A DNA stretch of 8,983 nucleotides from Nitrososphaerota archaeon (GCA_022572285.1 JACZWF010000047.1:1-8983), one strand, 5' to 3'. Positions 1 to 6,639 are shown, counted from the first letter of the stretch. Translations and numbers: made by a program. The notes: generated by a model not told the origin, from the sequence alone.

Positions 1-479
1 TGACTCGCACGGAGAACCCTAGCAGAAACATTGCTAGCAATGATTTGATCCTCTTTTCCATATCTCTCGAACAACCGAACTAGTATTGAAACGAGACCGT
101 CATTAAGAGATATTGGTTCGAGTTCGCCCAGAAAATCACTTTCGTCTAGCGCTTTTCTTCCAGCGAATCCGTTACTGGGGGAATGCCAGAAGGATACCGT
201 TTCCTCCCCGAGTCTCCAACATAGGTATATCGGGCGGCCTCCCCTAAGGGCTGGGAAGTCAACCAGTCCAAGCTCCGGACTCTTCAGTTCACACCCTATA
301 TTATCCAATTTACGTACTAGTTCTGCCGCTCTCCCAAGAAGAGTCTTCCTCTCCGCCCCGTCCACTTTGGTGGCCTTCTCGGAGAGGTCGGCAATCTGAT
401 GGGTCAGCTTGCTGACATGTGGAAGAATTTTCCTTACTCTGTGAAGAGTAAAAAGGCGCCGCACCAAACTTACCCCCAC
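1..479 (-). CDS. DUF2203 family protein, partial (C-terminus beyond left edge)
   Basis: An open frame of 159 codons has no stop before the window edge. The N-terminus reads like the DUF2203 opening (RLFTLHRVRKILPHV), followed by a helical segment of about 45 residues and then the family's central motif LGLVDFPALRGGRPIYLCWRL, split here by G-E-E and closed by SFWHSPSNGFAGR. These blocks (roughly residues 70-115) are what I recognise; the family has no established biochemical role. A further tail of at least 45 residues follows the motif, longer than the usual 110-130 residue members. I chose GTG at 479 because a TATA-like block lies about 25 nt upstream, as expected for a leaderless transcript. 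TTG 467 and GTG 464 are alternatives and would also keep the conserved opening. The gene is divergent from the aminotransferase. Confidence 0.8.
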   Translation of the reverse strand, partial: MGVSLVRRLFTLHRVRKILPHVSKLTHQIADLSEKATKVDGAERKTLLGRAAELVRKLDNIGCELKSPELGLVDFPALRGGRPIYLCWRLGEETVSFWHSPSNGFAGRKALDESDFLGELEPISLNDGLVSILVRLFERYGKEDQIIASNVSARVLRAS

Positions 480-500
480 TGTGCGTGTACTCGTTCTTTT

Positions 501-508
501 TTTATATT
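501..508. promoter_or_regulatory. Shared TATA-like element between divergent genes
   Basis: The AT-rich block TTTATATT reads AATATAAA on the other strand, so it resembles an archaeal TATA box in both directions. Its centre is about 25 nt from GTG 479 (minus) and about 27 nt from GTG 532 (plus), the distance expected if transcription starts at or next to the start codon. ATG 523 lies only about 19 nt away. No Shine-Dalgarno-like motif precedes either gene. The assignment rests on position and composition only. Confidence 0.45.
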
Positions 509-522
509 GCGCAATAGGTAAA

Positions 523-1617
523 ATGTGCACCGTGCGGTTAAGAGAATTCCTTGGTTCATTCAAGCCATACAAATGGGAACCATCGACCGAGGAGATAGCG
601 AAAGAAGTTGGGAAGGGTGTCGATGAAATTATTCGCTTTGACACGAACACTTCACCGGTACTATCTGTCGACTGGCTTCAGAAGCTATCTACGATCTTGG
701 AGTCTATCAAGATCAATGACTATCCTGACACATCGTATTCGAAACTCCGAAGTTCATTGGCTGCCTATTGCGACTGCGATTCGGAGGAGGTCCTTGTTGC
801 AAATGGTGCCGATGAGGCTCTCTTGGTGGCTTTTAGTGCGGTCATCGGTGAAGGAAGCGAGGCAATCCTTTCAACCCCAACATATTCGTACTATCAGAAA
901 TTGGTCGAAATTCTAGGAGGGCGAGTAGTTGAGGTCGATAGGCGGGAAGATTTCTCAGACGACATAGACACTATATCGTCTTCAATTGGTAAAGACACAA
1001 GGATGATAATTCTCTGCAGCCCAAATAATCCTACTGGCAACCTTGTGAACCGGAGGCGATTAAAAGAGCTTTTGACTATGGATATCGCTATCCTGATAGA
1101 TGAGGCATACTTTGAATATTGTGGAGATACATCTCGAGATCTAATCAAATCTTATGACAATCTAATTATTACCAGAACCATGTCGAAAGCATTTGGACTC
1201 GCAGGCTTACGGTTGGGTTATGCTTTATCGTCGAGTACCACGATATCCATTCTCAATAAGATAAGACCACCAAACAGCGTTGGTGCTATCCCACAGCAAC
1301 TTGCCGAAATTGCGCTTCATGATCAGGACTGGATGGAGAAGAATGTGTCCCAAACTATAGCAGAAAAAGAGAGGGTCAGCAAAGCTATCGCGGCGATTGA
1401 GGGAGTAGAAAGTACCCCAAGTCATTCCAACTTTATGCTGTTAAAATTCTCTCAAATTACAGGTGCCGAAGCATACTCTAGACTTCTTGATCTTGGAATC
1501 GTTGTTAGAGATGTCAGTTCAGTGAGGGGTTTGGAGAAGTACATAAGATTCAGTGTGGGAACCTCTGGGCAAAATAATAAGCTCCTAGATGCCCTTATTC
1601 AAGTCTGCAGCAAGTGA
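523..1617 (+). CDS. PLP-dependent aminotransferase, histidinol-phosphate aminotransferase (HisC)-like
   Basis: Class I/II fold-type I aminotransferase of 364 residues, close to the usual HisC length. Numbered from ATG 523, landmarks are: DTNTSP near residue 40 (where HisC has its Asn-rich substrate motif), ADEALL near 96-101 (cofactor phosphate region), PNNPTGN at 167-173, DEAYFEY from D193 (D193 pairs with the pyridine nitrogen, Y196 nearby), and MSKAFGLAGLRLGY, where K222 is the Schiff-base lysine. YIRFSVG carries R342, the likely carboxylate-binding arginine. HisC converts imidazole-acetol phosphate and glutamate to histidinol phosphate, but relatives act on aromatic amino acids, cobalamin precursors and others. 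No histidine genes are nearby, so the substrate is open. The frame stays open upstream to GTG 481, but that would place the promoter inside the gene and adds 14 residues unlike the family; GTG 532 is also possible. The next gene overlaps its 3' end. Confidence 0.85.
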   Translation: MCTVRLREFLGSFKPYKWEPSTEEIAKEVGKGVDEIIRFDTNTSPVLSVDWLQKLSTILESIKINDYPDTSYSKLRSSLAAYCDCDSEEVLVANGADEALLVAFSAVIGEGSEAILSTPTYSYYQKLVEILGGRVVEVDRREDFSDDIDTISSSIGKDTRMIILCSPNNPTGNLVNRRRLKELLTMDIAILIDEAYFEYCGDTSRDLIKSYDNLIITRTMSKAFGLAGLRLGYALSSSTTISILNKIRPPNSVGAIPQQLAEIALHDQDWMEKNVSQTIAEKERVSKAIAAIEGVESTPSHSNFMLLKFSQITGAEAYSRLLDLGIVVRDVSSVRGLEKYIRFSVGTSGQNNKLLDALIQVCSK

Positions 1618-2614
1618 AAAGTGCGATTTGGTTCTTATTCTAACCTCATCAGATGTGAAGAGTCTTTTGAAGATGGATGAGGCGATAAATACAGTAGAGA
1701 AGAGTTTCGTGGAGCTTGCAAGAGGACGTGTCTCCATGACAGAAAGAGCGGTGATAACGGATTTGAAAAAAGATGGATGGATGGGTGTCATGACGGCCCA
1801 TTTGAGGGATATGCGCTCGCTCGGTTCCAAAATTATCACAGTCTTCACTCATAACGAGAGGGATGGGAGACCAACCACACAAGGGGTTGTCATTCTTGTT
1901 GATCCGGATTCTGGCGATCTACTCTCAATTATCGAAGCAGGATGGCTGACGGCCATTAGAACTGGAGCTGCCTCAGGAGTAGCAACAAAGTTTCTTGCGC
2001 GAAAAGAATCCAAAACCATCGGACTCTTTGGGGCAGGTATCCAAGCAAGAACTCAGCTAATGGGAATGCTCTGTGTAAGAGAAATCGAATCTGTCAAGCT
2101 CTATGTGCCAAGCCGGACCAGAGCTGAAAGTTTTGCTGCGGAAATGTCACAGGAATTTGGGATCAAATTCCAAATTGTTCCGAGGCCGAATGACGGATTG
2201 CTCCACTCTGATATCGTCATTACAGCGACGACATCCAAAATACCTATCTTCGACGGTTCTAGGATTGAGTCAGGCACTCATATCAATTGCGTTGGCGCTC
2301 ACACTAAGGATGCTAGAGAGCTAGATTCTTTTGCCATTAACGTGGCAAGAGTGGTAGTCGACCTGAGATCTTCGGCGATGAAAGAGGCAGGCGAGATCCT
2401 AATACCGATGAAGGGAGGTGACCTTCACATGGATATTCTCGAACTGGCAGATGTTGTTTCGGGGAAAGTGATAGGACGGAATTCACCAAGCGAAATAACA
2501 ATATTCAAATCGACCGGAATTTCCATCGAAGATATCTCAACTGCAAAGCTCGTTTATGGAGCGGCCCTGAGAGCAGGAGTGGGTAAAGAGATATCAATGG
2601 ACTCCAATAGCTAA
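1589..2614 (+). CDS. Ornithine cyclodeaminase / mu-crystallin family NAD(P)-dependent enzyme
   Basis: A protein of 341 residues, typical for this family. An N-terminal substrate domain contains SSDVKSLLKMDEAI (residues 20-33), R53, and GSKIITVFTHN with K81, the lysine expected to bind the substrate carboxylate. GWLTAIRTGAASG with R124 leads into the Rossmann domain, whose LFGAGIQARTQ (146-156) is the dinucleotide-binding loop. CVGAHTKDARELD ends at D246, matching the catalytic aspartate of ornithine cyclodeaminase, and IFKSTGISIED (305-315) is the C-terminal family block. Members include ornithine cyclodeaminase, archaeal alanine dehydrogenase, pyrroline-2-carboxylate reductase and amino-acid synthases of metallophore pathways; key residues do not separate these. 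ATG 1589 lies inside the preceding gene (29-bp overlap, different frame), implying cotranscription and probably a linked reaction. TTG 1628 would remove 13 non-conserved residues and is an alternative start. Confidence 0.85.
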   Translation: MPLFKSAASEKCDLVLILTSSDVKSLLKMDEAINTVEKSFVELARGRVSMTERAVITDLKKDGWMGVMTAHLRDMRSLGSKIITVFTHNERDGRPTTQGVVILVDPDSGDLLSIIEAGWLTAIRTGAASGVATKFLARKESKTIGLFGAGIQARTQLMGMLCVREIESVKLYVPSRTRAESFAAEMSQEFGIKFQIVPRPNDGLLHSDIVITATTSKIPIFDGSRIESGTHINCVGAHTKDARELDSFAINVARVVVDLRSSAMKEAGEILIPMKGGDLHMDILELADVVSGKVIGRNSPSEITIFKSTGISIEDISTAKLVYGAALRAGVGKEISMDSNS

Positions 2615-2653
2615 ATGAGAGTTGATTTGGGGTAATTGCCTACAGATAGGCTG

Positions 2654-3091
2654 CTACCAGAGTCTTGGCGATTTTCTCGTCACGATAACGGCCGGTTTGT
2701 CAAAAGATGGATCTTCTGGTTGTAGCCAAGATTTAATAACTGCTATATTGCTAGGGAGCAACTCTAGGAGATAACTGAGACGCCAGAAGGTAAGCGATCG
2801 GATATATCTATACTTCACGACCCAACCTCCGATTTGGCAGATATCGTAGGTGGCTCTGGTCACGTGGCGGGGGAATACGGGGGATATGAGATAATGATCG
2901 GCGATCGGGACAAATTTCCTTGGAAGAAAGTCTTCGAGACTCTCCTGGGATGCTCTTTCGATGTCTGGGTCGAGTTGAGGGAAGGGACAATGACGATCCT
3001 TTCGAAGCCAAAGCCGGTCTAAAATACTATCGAAGAGGAATCTGAAGAAGTAACAAGCCCAAGGCCAGGAGAAGAGTCGGTATTGAGACAA
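2654..3091 (-). CDS. Unrecognised ORF 'X' (second copy), possibly a chimeric or dying gene
   Basis: This 145-codon frame opens at TTG 3091. I do not recognise its product. Its first 22 or so residues are the duplicated transporter tail read in a shifted frame. From about 3025 downward it reads sequence X, including LDPDIERASQESLEDFLPR and ADHYLISPVFP, then an aromatic-rich segment (GGWVVKYRYIRSLTFWRLSYLLELLP) that I cite only by its ends GGWVVKY and YLLELLP. A decayed paralogue of the beginning of X lies at 3278-3435 (compare FSLNPDT and AEYFIPGYSP), supporting this reading frame for X. The overlong start region and lack of a promoter suggest that it may be untranslated. The TAG at 2654 lies 39 bp from the convergent cyclodeaminase-family stop. 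Confidence 0.3.
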   Translation of the reverse strand: MSQYRLFSWPWACYFFRFLFDSILDRLWLRKDRHCPFPQLDPDIERASQESLEDFLPRKFVPIADHYLISPVFPRHVTRATYDICQIGGWVVKYRYIRSLTFWRLSYLLELLPSNIAVIKSWLQPEDPSFDKPAVIVTRKSPRLW

Positions 3092-3277
3092 GGGCCCCTG
3101 AAAGTATCCATTCCCTTAAACTAACGTGGACTCCACTTCGGCTTTCCAATGGCAACAATGTTTGCCTCCTAGAGTGAGGTTTCCAAACATCGTCCCGGCT
3201 AAAGGCATTCCCCACCATAATTGATACGTGTTAACACCAGCTCTTCCCAACTCCTTAATGACAGGGGTGAATATCCA
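2880..3277 (-). repeat. Second (decayed) unit of a tandem duplication
   Basis: This segment matches 3278-3706 in order: transporter 3' end first (3277 down to about 3030), then the start of ORF X (about 3025 down to 2880). The offset between matching landmarks falls from 432 bp (FTPV codons) to 416 (end of the transporter frame), 407 (ATCGAAG versus CTCGAAG) and 395 (TATTTCATA versus TATCTCATA), as expected for one duplication followed by small deletions. The junction with the first unit lies at about 3277. Confidence 0.75.
3027..3277 (-). pseudogene. Truncated, frameshifted copy of the transporter 3' end
   Basis: Read on the minus strand from 3277, the frame gives WIFTPVIKELGRAGVNTYQLW then WGMPLAGTMFGNLTLGG, which corresponds to transporter residues 371-407 (FTPVVEELGKAGLNN, WWGMLFAGTFFGNLTLIG). 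An 8-bp deletion after the GNLTL codons shifts the frame and leads to a stop. Another frame then recovers the end of the gene (SLREWILSGALVSIPTLLLA, then QIPLR, versus transporter TLRQWIKPGALVSIPTLLLA, QIPL). With about 370 N-terminal residues missing and the frame broken, this cannot make a transporter. Its origin is the neighbouring tandem duplication. Divergence from the intact gene is substantial, so it is not recent. Confidence 0.85.
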
Positions 3278-3435
3278 GGTATGAAATACTCAGCCGGGCG
3301 GAAGCAAGAGAAAAGGTCAGCTTGGAGTAGCTCTACGGCTTCGATACGCTCCTACGTTGCTCCCTAGGTATCTGGATTGAGAGAAAAGATGAGAAGGTGA
3401 TGGTGCTCTCGAAGGCGAAGTAAACCTAAGCGCAT
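3278..3435 (-). pseudogene. Truncated first copy of ORF 'X'
   Basis: An ATG at 3435 sits 10 bp after the intact transporter's TAA and begins MRLGLLRLREHHHLLIFSL, then NPDT and a TAG at 3366-3364, with a second in-frame TAG at 3354-3352. Beyond the stops the same frame reads ERIEAVELLQADLFSCFRP and AEYFIP. These parallel ORF X at 2880-3025 (WLRKDRH, LDPDIERASQESLEDFLPR, DHYLIS), including a strong nucleotide block around ATCGAAG. The copy is cut at about 3277, where the duplicated transporter tail starts. In-frame stops plus truncation indicate a dead remnant. Confidence 0.65.
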
Positions 3436-3706
3436 TAGAGATATATTAGAGAGGTATTTGGACCAATATTAAGATAGTTGCCAAGAGTAAAGTGGGGATA
3501 GAGACCAATGCCCCGGGCTTTATCCACTGTCTCAAAGTGATATGCCCTCCTCTCCGACTCTCCAGCATGCCAATGGCCACTATGTTGGCCGTACTGCCTA
3601 TCAGGGTAAGGTTTCCAAAGAATGTCCCGGCAAAAAGCATCCCCCACCATAGCGGGAAGTTGTTCAGCCCCGCCTTCCCCAGCTCCTCAACAACCGGTGT
3701 AAACAT
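3278..3706 (-). repeat. First unit of the tandem duplication (source segment)
   Basis: This unit holds the last 86 codons of the intact transporter gene (3706-3446) and the truncated start of ORF X (3435-3278). It is the counterpart of 2880-3277. The parent reads ATGTTTACACCG and the copy ATATTCACCCC at the junction; X itself reads GTATTCCCCC at the same alignment point, so a short TATTC/CCC microhomology may have seeded the event. Confidence 0.7.
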
Positions 3707-4816
3707 GGCTACGGCAAGAACGTTATCGAGCACCGCACTCAGAGATCCAGTCACCCATGTGAAAGTGATGAACGTCAGCAGGGGGTTACCTCCTGTCAGG
3801 GCTAGGAGGCCCTCAGCTATGACCGTCGTCACACCGACTACCTCCAGAGCGCCTACAGAGGCAAAAAGCAGGAGGAAGAAGCTGAGGCTCCACCACTCTA
3901 CCCGCTTCTCGATCAGCTCTCTTGCTCTCTCACGTTCTATGAAGAGGGTAATGCCGGCAGCGGCCAACGCCACCCCCAAGAGCATTGAATTTCTCTCCAG
4001 ACCAAAGAGTAGCTCTATCTGATGATGGCCGATCAGAGCAAAGACGGTCCCGAGAAATAGTACTGCAGGCAATTTGAGTGAGGAGGCAGATGGCATGTCC
4101 CCCAGTTCAAGGGGAATGGTCCGCATCCTCTCCCCAAGTTCCTTCATCGGGCGTCTGAAGTAGACGAAGAGAATGGGTATGCTCATAAAAAGTGCAGCTA
4201 CAGAGATAGGGCTGGCCCATCTGAGAAAGTCGAGGAATGTCAGACCGCCCCTGAGAGCTATTATCACTCCTACTGGATTCCCAATCACCGTAGCAGCGCT
4301 GCCTATGTTTGAAGCAAAGACAACCATTATGATGAAGGGTATGGGGCTAACCTTGTACCTTGCAGAGAGGTGTAGAACGGCTGATGCCATGAAGAGTATC
4401 GCGGTCACCTCAGATACCAGTGCAGAGAAGAGAGCGGACATAAGCATGAGGAGGACAAGTAGCTTCTGGGCATTCCCTCTTGAGAACTCGGTCACCTTGT
4501 TTATGATGAACTCGAAGAACCTCTTCTCCTCTAGGTACCCGACCATGACCATCATTCCGATCAAGAAGAGGATTATGTCCAACCCGGCAAACTCGATTAC
4601 ATTCTCTACAGTCATCAGACCAAAGATCATCATTAAGGAGAGACCCCCAAAGGCGAAGGCGAGCCTCTGCCTCCAGAAGAATAGAGCTCCAGTAATCAGC
4701 ATTGCAAAGACCCCTATCCCGAGAATCTGCTTGGTGGGCAAACCCAGGGATGATGAGAGCAGGATTACAACTGCGATAACGGCAAAATACGCGATGAATT
4801 CCCTTAGAGACCTCAA
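3446..4816 (-). CDS. CitMHS/ArsB/NhaD-superfamily ion transporter
   Basis: Hydrophobic protein of 456 residues with about 11-12 membrane spans, in two related halves as expected for the ion transporter superfamily (ArsB arsenite pumps, NhaD Na+/H+ antiporters, SLC13/CitM carboxylate carriers). First-half landmarks are GLDIILFLIGMMVMVG (78-93), SALVSEVTAILFM (131-143) and ASNIGSAATVIGNPVG (168-183). Second-half equivalents are SLSAVLDNVLAVAMFTP (358-374) and GTFFGNLTLIGSTANIVAIG (397-416). The paired SxxxxN/NxTxxGxxAN loops enter the membrane from opposite sides and form the substrate site. The first-half hairpin has Ser-Glu (135-136) where the second half has Asp-Asn (364-365). Substrate cannot be assigned; no arsenic genes are nearby. 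The start is TTG 4816, since an in-frame stop lies a few codons upstream and no better codon follows before the first membrane span. Its 3' end is duplicated downstream. Confidence 0.85.
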   Translation of the reverse strand: MRSLREFIAYFAVIAVVILLSSSLGLPTKQILGIGVFAMLITGALFFWRQRLAFAFGGLSLMMIFGLMTVENVIEFAGLDIILFLIGMMVMVGYLEEKRFFEFIINKVTEFSRGNAQKLLVLLMLMSALFSALVSEVTAILFMASAVLHLSARYKVSPIPFIIMVVFASNIGSAATVIGNPVGVIIALRGGLTFLDFLRWASPISVAALFMSIPILFVYFRRPMKELGERMRTIPLELGDMPSASSLKLPAVLFLGTVFALIGHHQIELLFGLERNSMLLGVALAAAGITLFIERERARELIEKRVEWWSLSFFLLLFASVGALEVVGVTTVIAEGLLALTGGNPLLTFITFTWVTGSLSAVLDNVLAVAMFTPVVEELGKAGLNNFPLWWGMLFAGTFFGNLTLIGSTANIVAIGMLESRRGGHITLRQWIKPGALVSIPTLLLATILILVQIPL

Positions 4817-4842
4817 TGCTAACCAGCGTCAGATTTCTCAGG

Positions 4843-4849
4843 TTAATAG
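4843..4849 (-). promoter_or_regulatory. Possible TATA box of the transporter gene
   Basis: On the minus strand this reads CTATTAA, centred about 30 nt upstream of TTG 4816. It suits an archaeal promoter with a very short or absent leader. The 128-bp gap to the citrate synthase stop leaves room for a separate promoter, but the match is weak. Confidence 0.25.
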
Positions 4850-4860
4850 GGTTATCCACT

Positions 4861-4871
4861 GCGCGCGCGCG
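4861..4871. repeat. Alternating GC dinucleotide tract
   Basis: A run of five GC dinucleotides plus one G lies in the spacer between citrate synthase and the transporter gene. Such alternating purine-pyrimidine DNA can adopt the Z form. No function is evident. Confidence 0.6.
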
Positions 4872-4944
4872 GCTGATTCGGTGACCTACTTCGATAATCT
4901 TGTAACAGAGAATTAGCAGCAGCGTGTGCTCTTATCCCGAAAAG

Positions 4945-6084
4945 TTATTTCCTCTGAGTAAGAGGAATGTACTTTCTGGGAGGATGTCCAAGATAATCTG
5001 CCCGTGGTCTTATCAAACGATTGTCACTATACTGTTCCAAGATATGAGCGGTCCAACCCGTAACCCTAGAAGCGGCAAATATTGGAGTAAAGAGATATGT
5101 TGGAATTCCAAGCATATGGTAGACCGATGCAGCATAAAAATCCACATTGGGACTCAGGTTCTTTTCCGCCCGCATGATCTCTTCTAGTTTGTAGGAAATC
5201 TCGAACCACTCTCCCCCATTCTTGGTGGCCAGTTCTTTAGAGAGACTTTTTAGAATCGTGGCTCTAGGATCAATTGTTTTGTAAACTCTGTGGCCAAAAC
5301 CCATGACCCTCTTCTTTTCCGAAAAGACTTTCTTCAGATAGGCCTCTGCGTTCTCGGGGACCTTTATCTCTTCAAGCATTTCCATAACCCCTTCATTGGC
5401 TCCACCATGCAGAGGTCCCTTCAAGGCACCGATCGCGGAAGTTACAGCTGAATAGACATCTGATAGTGTCGAGGCGGTGACTCTCGCAGCGAAAGTTGAG
5501 GCGTTAAGCTCATGATCCGCATGGATGATGAGACACTTATCATAGATTCGGGCGACGACCGGTTCGGGCACTTGACCGCGCATCATGTATAGAAAATTTG
5601 AGGCATGATCGAGGTCAGCTCTTGGAGGTATTACTTCTGCCCCATTCCTAATCCTCTCATAACCAGCAATCATAGTAGTCATCTTGCTGAGGATGCGGAT
5701 TGCCCTTCGAAGCATGGCATCAGGTGAATAGTCATGCAGATCGGGATCGTAAATAGAAAGTGCAGAAATAGACGTCCTTAGAATGTCCATAGCAGATGCA
5801 TCATTGGGGAATCCCTTTAGTAGTTCGACCAACTGAGTGGGAATTTCTCTCTCATCTGACAGATTTTTCTTCAGCTGACGAAGCTCTTGAACGTTGGGGA
5901 GATTACCGTAAAGTAGGAGGTAAGCTGTCTCTTCAAATGTCGCGTTTTCCGCTAGATCAGAAATGTCATAGCCACGGTAGGACAACCTCCCAGCGCGCCC
6001 ATCGATTAATGTGAGGCTGCTCGAACCGATGATGACATCCTCTAGCCCCTTGGGGGCCGTATTATTTATCCTCAAAGAAGCCAC
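4945..6084 (-). CDS. gltA: Citrate synthase
   Basis: Condenses oxaloacetate with acetyl-CoA to citrate in the cytoplasm. The 379-residue length matches the short archaeal/Gram-positive type rather than the longer NADH-regulated bacterial form. Visible signatures: IDGRAGRLSYRGYDI (27-41) at the N-terminus; HADHELNAST (188-197) containing a substrate-binding histidine; GPLHGGANE with catalytic H226; MGFGHRVYK with catalytic H265 and R266; DPR274; NVDFYAA with catalytic D315; SRVTGWTAH with R340; and RPRADY near the C-terminus. Every catalytic residue is present, so it should be active. 2-Methylcitrate synthases share these motifs and cannot be excluded, but no propionate genes are nearby. The start is GTG 6084, about 27 nt downstream of a TATA-like element, consistent with leaderless transcription. 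It is divergent from the ferredoxin gene and upstream of the same-strand transporter. Confidence 0.93.
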   Translation of the reverse strand: MASLRINNTAPKGLEDVIIGSSSLTLIDGRAGRLSYRGYDISDLAENATFEETAYLLLYGNLPNVQELRQLKKNLSDEREIPTQLVELLKGFPNDASAMDILRTSISALSIYDPDLHDYSPDAMLRRAIRILSKMTTMIAGYERIRNGAEVIPPRADLDHASNFLYMMRGQVPEPVVARIYDKCLIIHADHELNASTFAARVTASTLSDVYSAVTSAIGALKGPLHGGANEGVMEMLEEIKVPENAEAYLKKVFSEKKRVMGFGHRVYKTIDPRATILKSLSKELATKNGGEWFEISYKLEEIMRAEKNLSPNVDFYAASVYHMLGIPTYLFTPIFAASRVTGWTAHILEQYSDNRLIRPRADYLGHPPRKYIPLTQRK

Positions 6085-6107
6085 TTCCTACCCAGAAACT
6101 CCCAACC

Positions 6108-6115
6108 ATTTATTC
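6108..6115 (-). promoter_or_regulatory. TATA-like promoter element of citrate synthase
   Basis: The minus strand reads GAATAAAT, centred about 27 nt before GTG 6084. There is no purine-rich ribosome binding site at useful spacing, so a leaderless transcript is likely. Confidence 0.4.
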
Positions 6116-6132
6116 ATTAAAGGATTGCTGGA

Positions 6133-6141
6133 ATTATTTTA
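6133..6141 (+). promoter_or_regulatory. Possible TATA box of the ferredoxin gene
   Basis: ATTATTTTA is centred about 31 nt upstream of ATG 6168 in the 83-bp divergent spacer. It is the best AT-rich candidate at a suitable distance, but the match is modest. Confidence 0.3.
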
Positions 6142-6167
6142 GACGACAAGGATTAACTTAATATGAG

Positions 6168-6632
6168 ATGTCATCGCTACCTCTACGAAAGTTGAAGGGG
6201 GGTCTTAGATCGTTCGGTATTGATGCCGGTCTCCTAGCGGGGGGAGTGCTCCTAGCCATTCTAGGGATGCCTCTTGTAAATGGGAGGTGGATCCTGATCG
6301 TCTTGGCTGTGGGGCTTATCTCAATCCCAGTAGCAAGATCGAAGAATCTTCAGACCACGTTCTGGACCCCACGAGAAGTGAACAGGAGGACTCTCAAGTT
6401 GGAGCTAGATAAGGAGGCGTGCATGGGTGTTGCGAGCTGCGTCAAACTGGCGCCTCAGGTATTCAAACTCGATGAGGCATCGCTAAAGTCTGCATTCATT
6501 AGTTATGCCCCACTCGTGATAGTTGATGAAAAAGGGGCAAGTAACCAAACGATCTTAGATGCGGCCATGTCGTGCCCGTATCGGGCAATTATCTTAGCCG
6601 ACGCCAACACCGGGGAAAGGGTATATCCTTAA
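6168..6632 (+). CDS. Membrane-anchored three-cysteine ferredoxin
   Basis: A 154-residue protein with two parts. Residues 1-16 are rich in Arg/Lys, then two hydrophobic segments (about 17-37 and 41-56) separated by NGR form a hairpin. Residues 75-154 are a ferredoxin domain of the single-cluster type: CMGVASC (C85, C91), VKLAPQVFKLDE after it, and SCPYRAI with C136. The spacing C-x5-C ... C-P lacks the central cysteine of 4Fe-4S ferredoxins, which suggests a [3Fe-4S] cluster, as in P450-partner ferredoxins, or a cluster with a non-cysteine ligand. By the positive-inside rule both termini face the cytoplasm, so it would carry electrons at the inner membrane face. Stand-alone ferredoxins of this type are about 65 residues, so the anchor is an addition. 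It ends 7 bp from the convergent propeller gene. The redox partner is unknown. Confidence 0.8.
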   Translation: MSSLPLRKLKGGLRSFGIDAGLLAGGVLLAILGMPLVNGRWILIVLAVGLISIPVARSKNLQTTFWTPREVNRRTLKLELDKEACMGVASCVKLAPQVFKLDEASLKSAFISYAPLVIVDEKGASNQTILDAAMSCPYRAIILADANTGERVYP

Positions 6633-6639
6633 CTTCACT

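Larger units (their letters stand above)
2615..3445. other. Long stretch without an intact recognisable gene
   Basis: This stretch separates the stops of the convergent cyclodeaminase-family and transporter genes. Almost all of it (2654-3435) is accounted for by the tandem duplication remnants: the second copy of ORF X, the broken transporter tail, and the truncated first copy of ORF X. The last 39 bp before the cyclodeaminase-family stop hold nothing I can identify. I saw no RNA gene, inverted-repeat ends or transposase fragment. Confidence 0.7.

Noticed and set aside
481..522. Upstream extension of the aminotransferase to GTG 481.
   Set aside because: The extra 14 residues are unlike the family and cover the divergent promoter region.
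2834..3022. Plus-strand 62-codon frame in the gap region.
   Set aside because: It is antisense to ORF X, whose minus-strand reading is supported by its second copy.
3360..3427. Apparent similarity of this stretch to the transporter's middle region (LFIERERARELIEKRVEWW).
   Set aside because: The match is patchy, whereas the match to 2940-3025 is longer and colinear with the tandem duplication, so I treat it as a copy of ORF X and the transporter likeness as chance.
4861..4871. GC tract as a terminator or replication signal.
   Set aside because: It is short, with no T-rich tail or flanking origin-like repeats; only its composition is notable.
4173..4916. Long 247-codon plus-strand open frame.
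   Set aside because: It lies antisense to the clearly coding transporter, has low-complexity Ile/Thr/Lys-rich composition and no domain signal.
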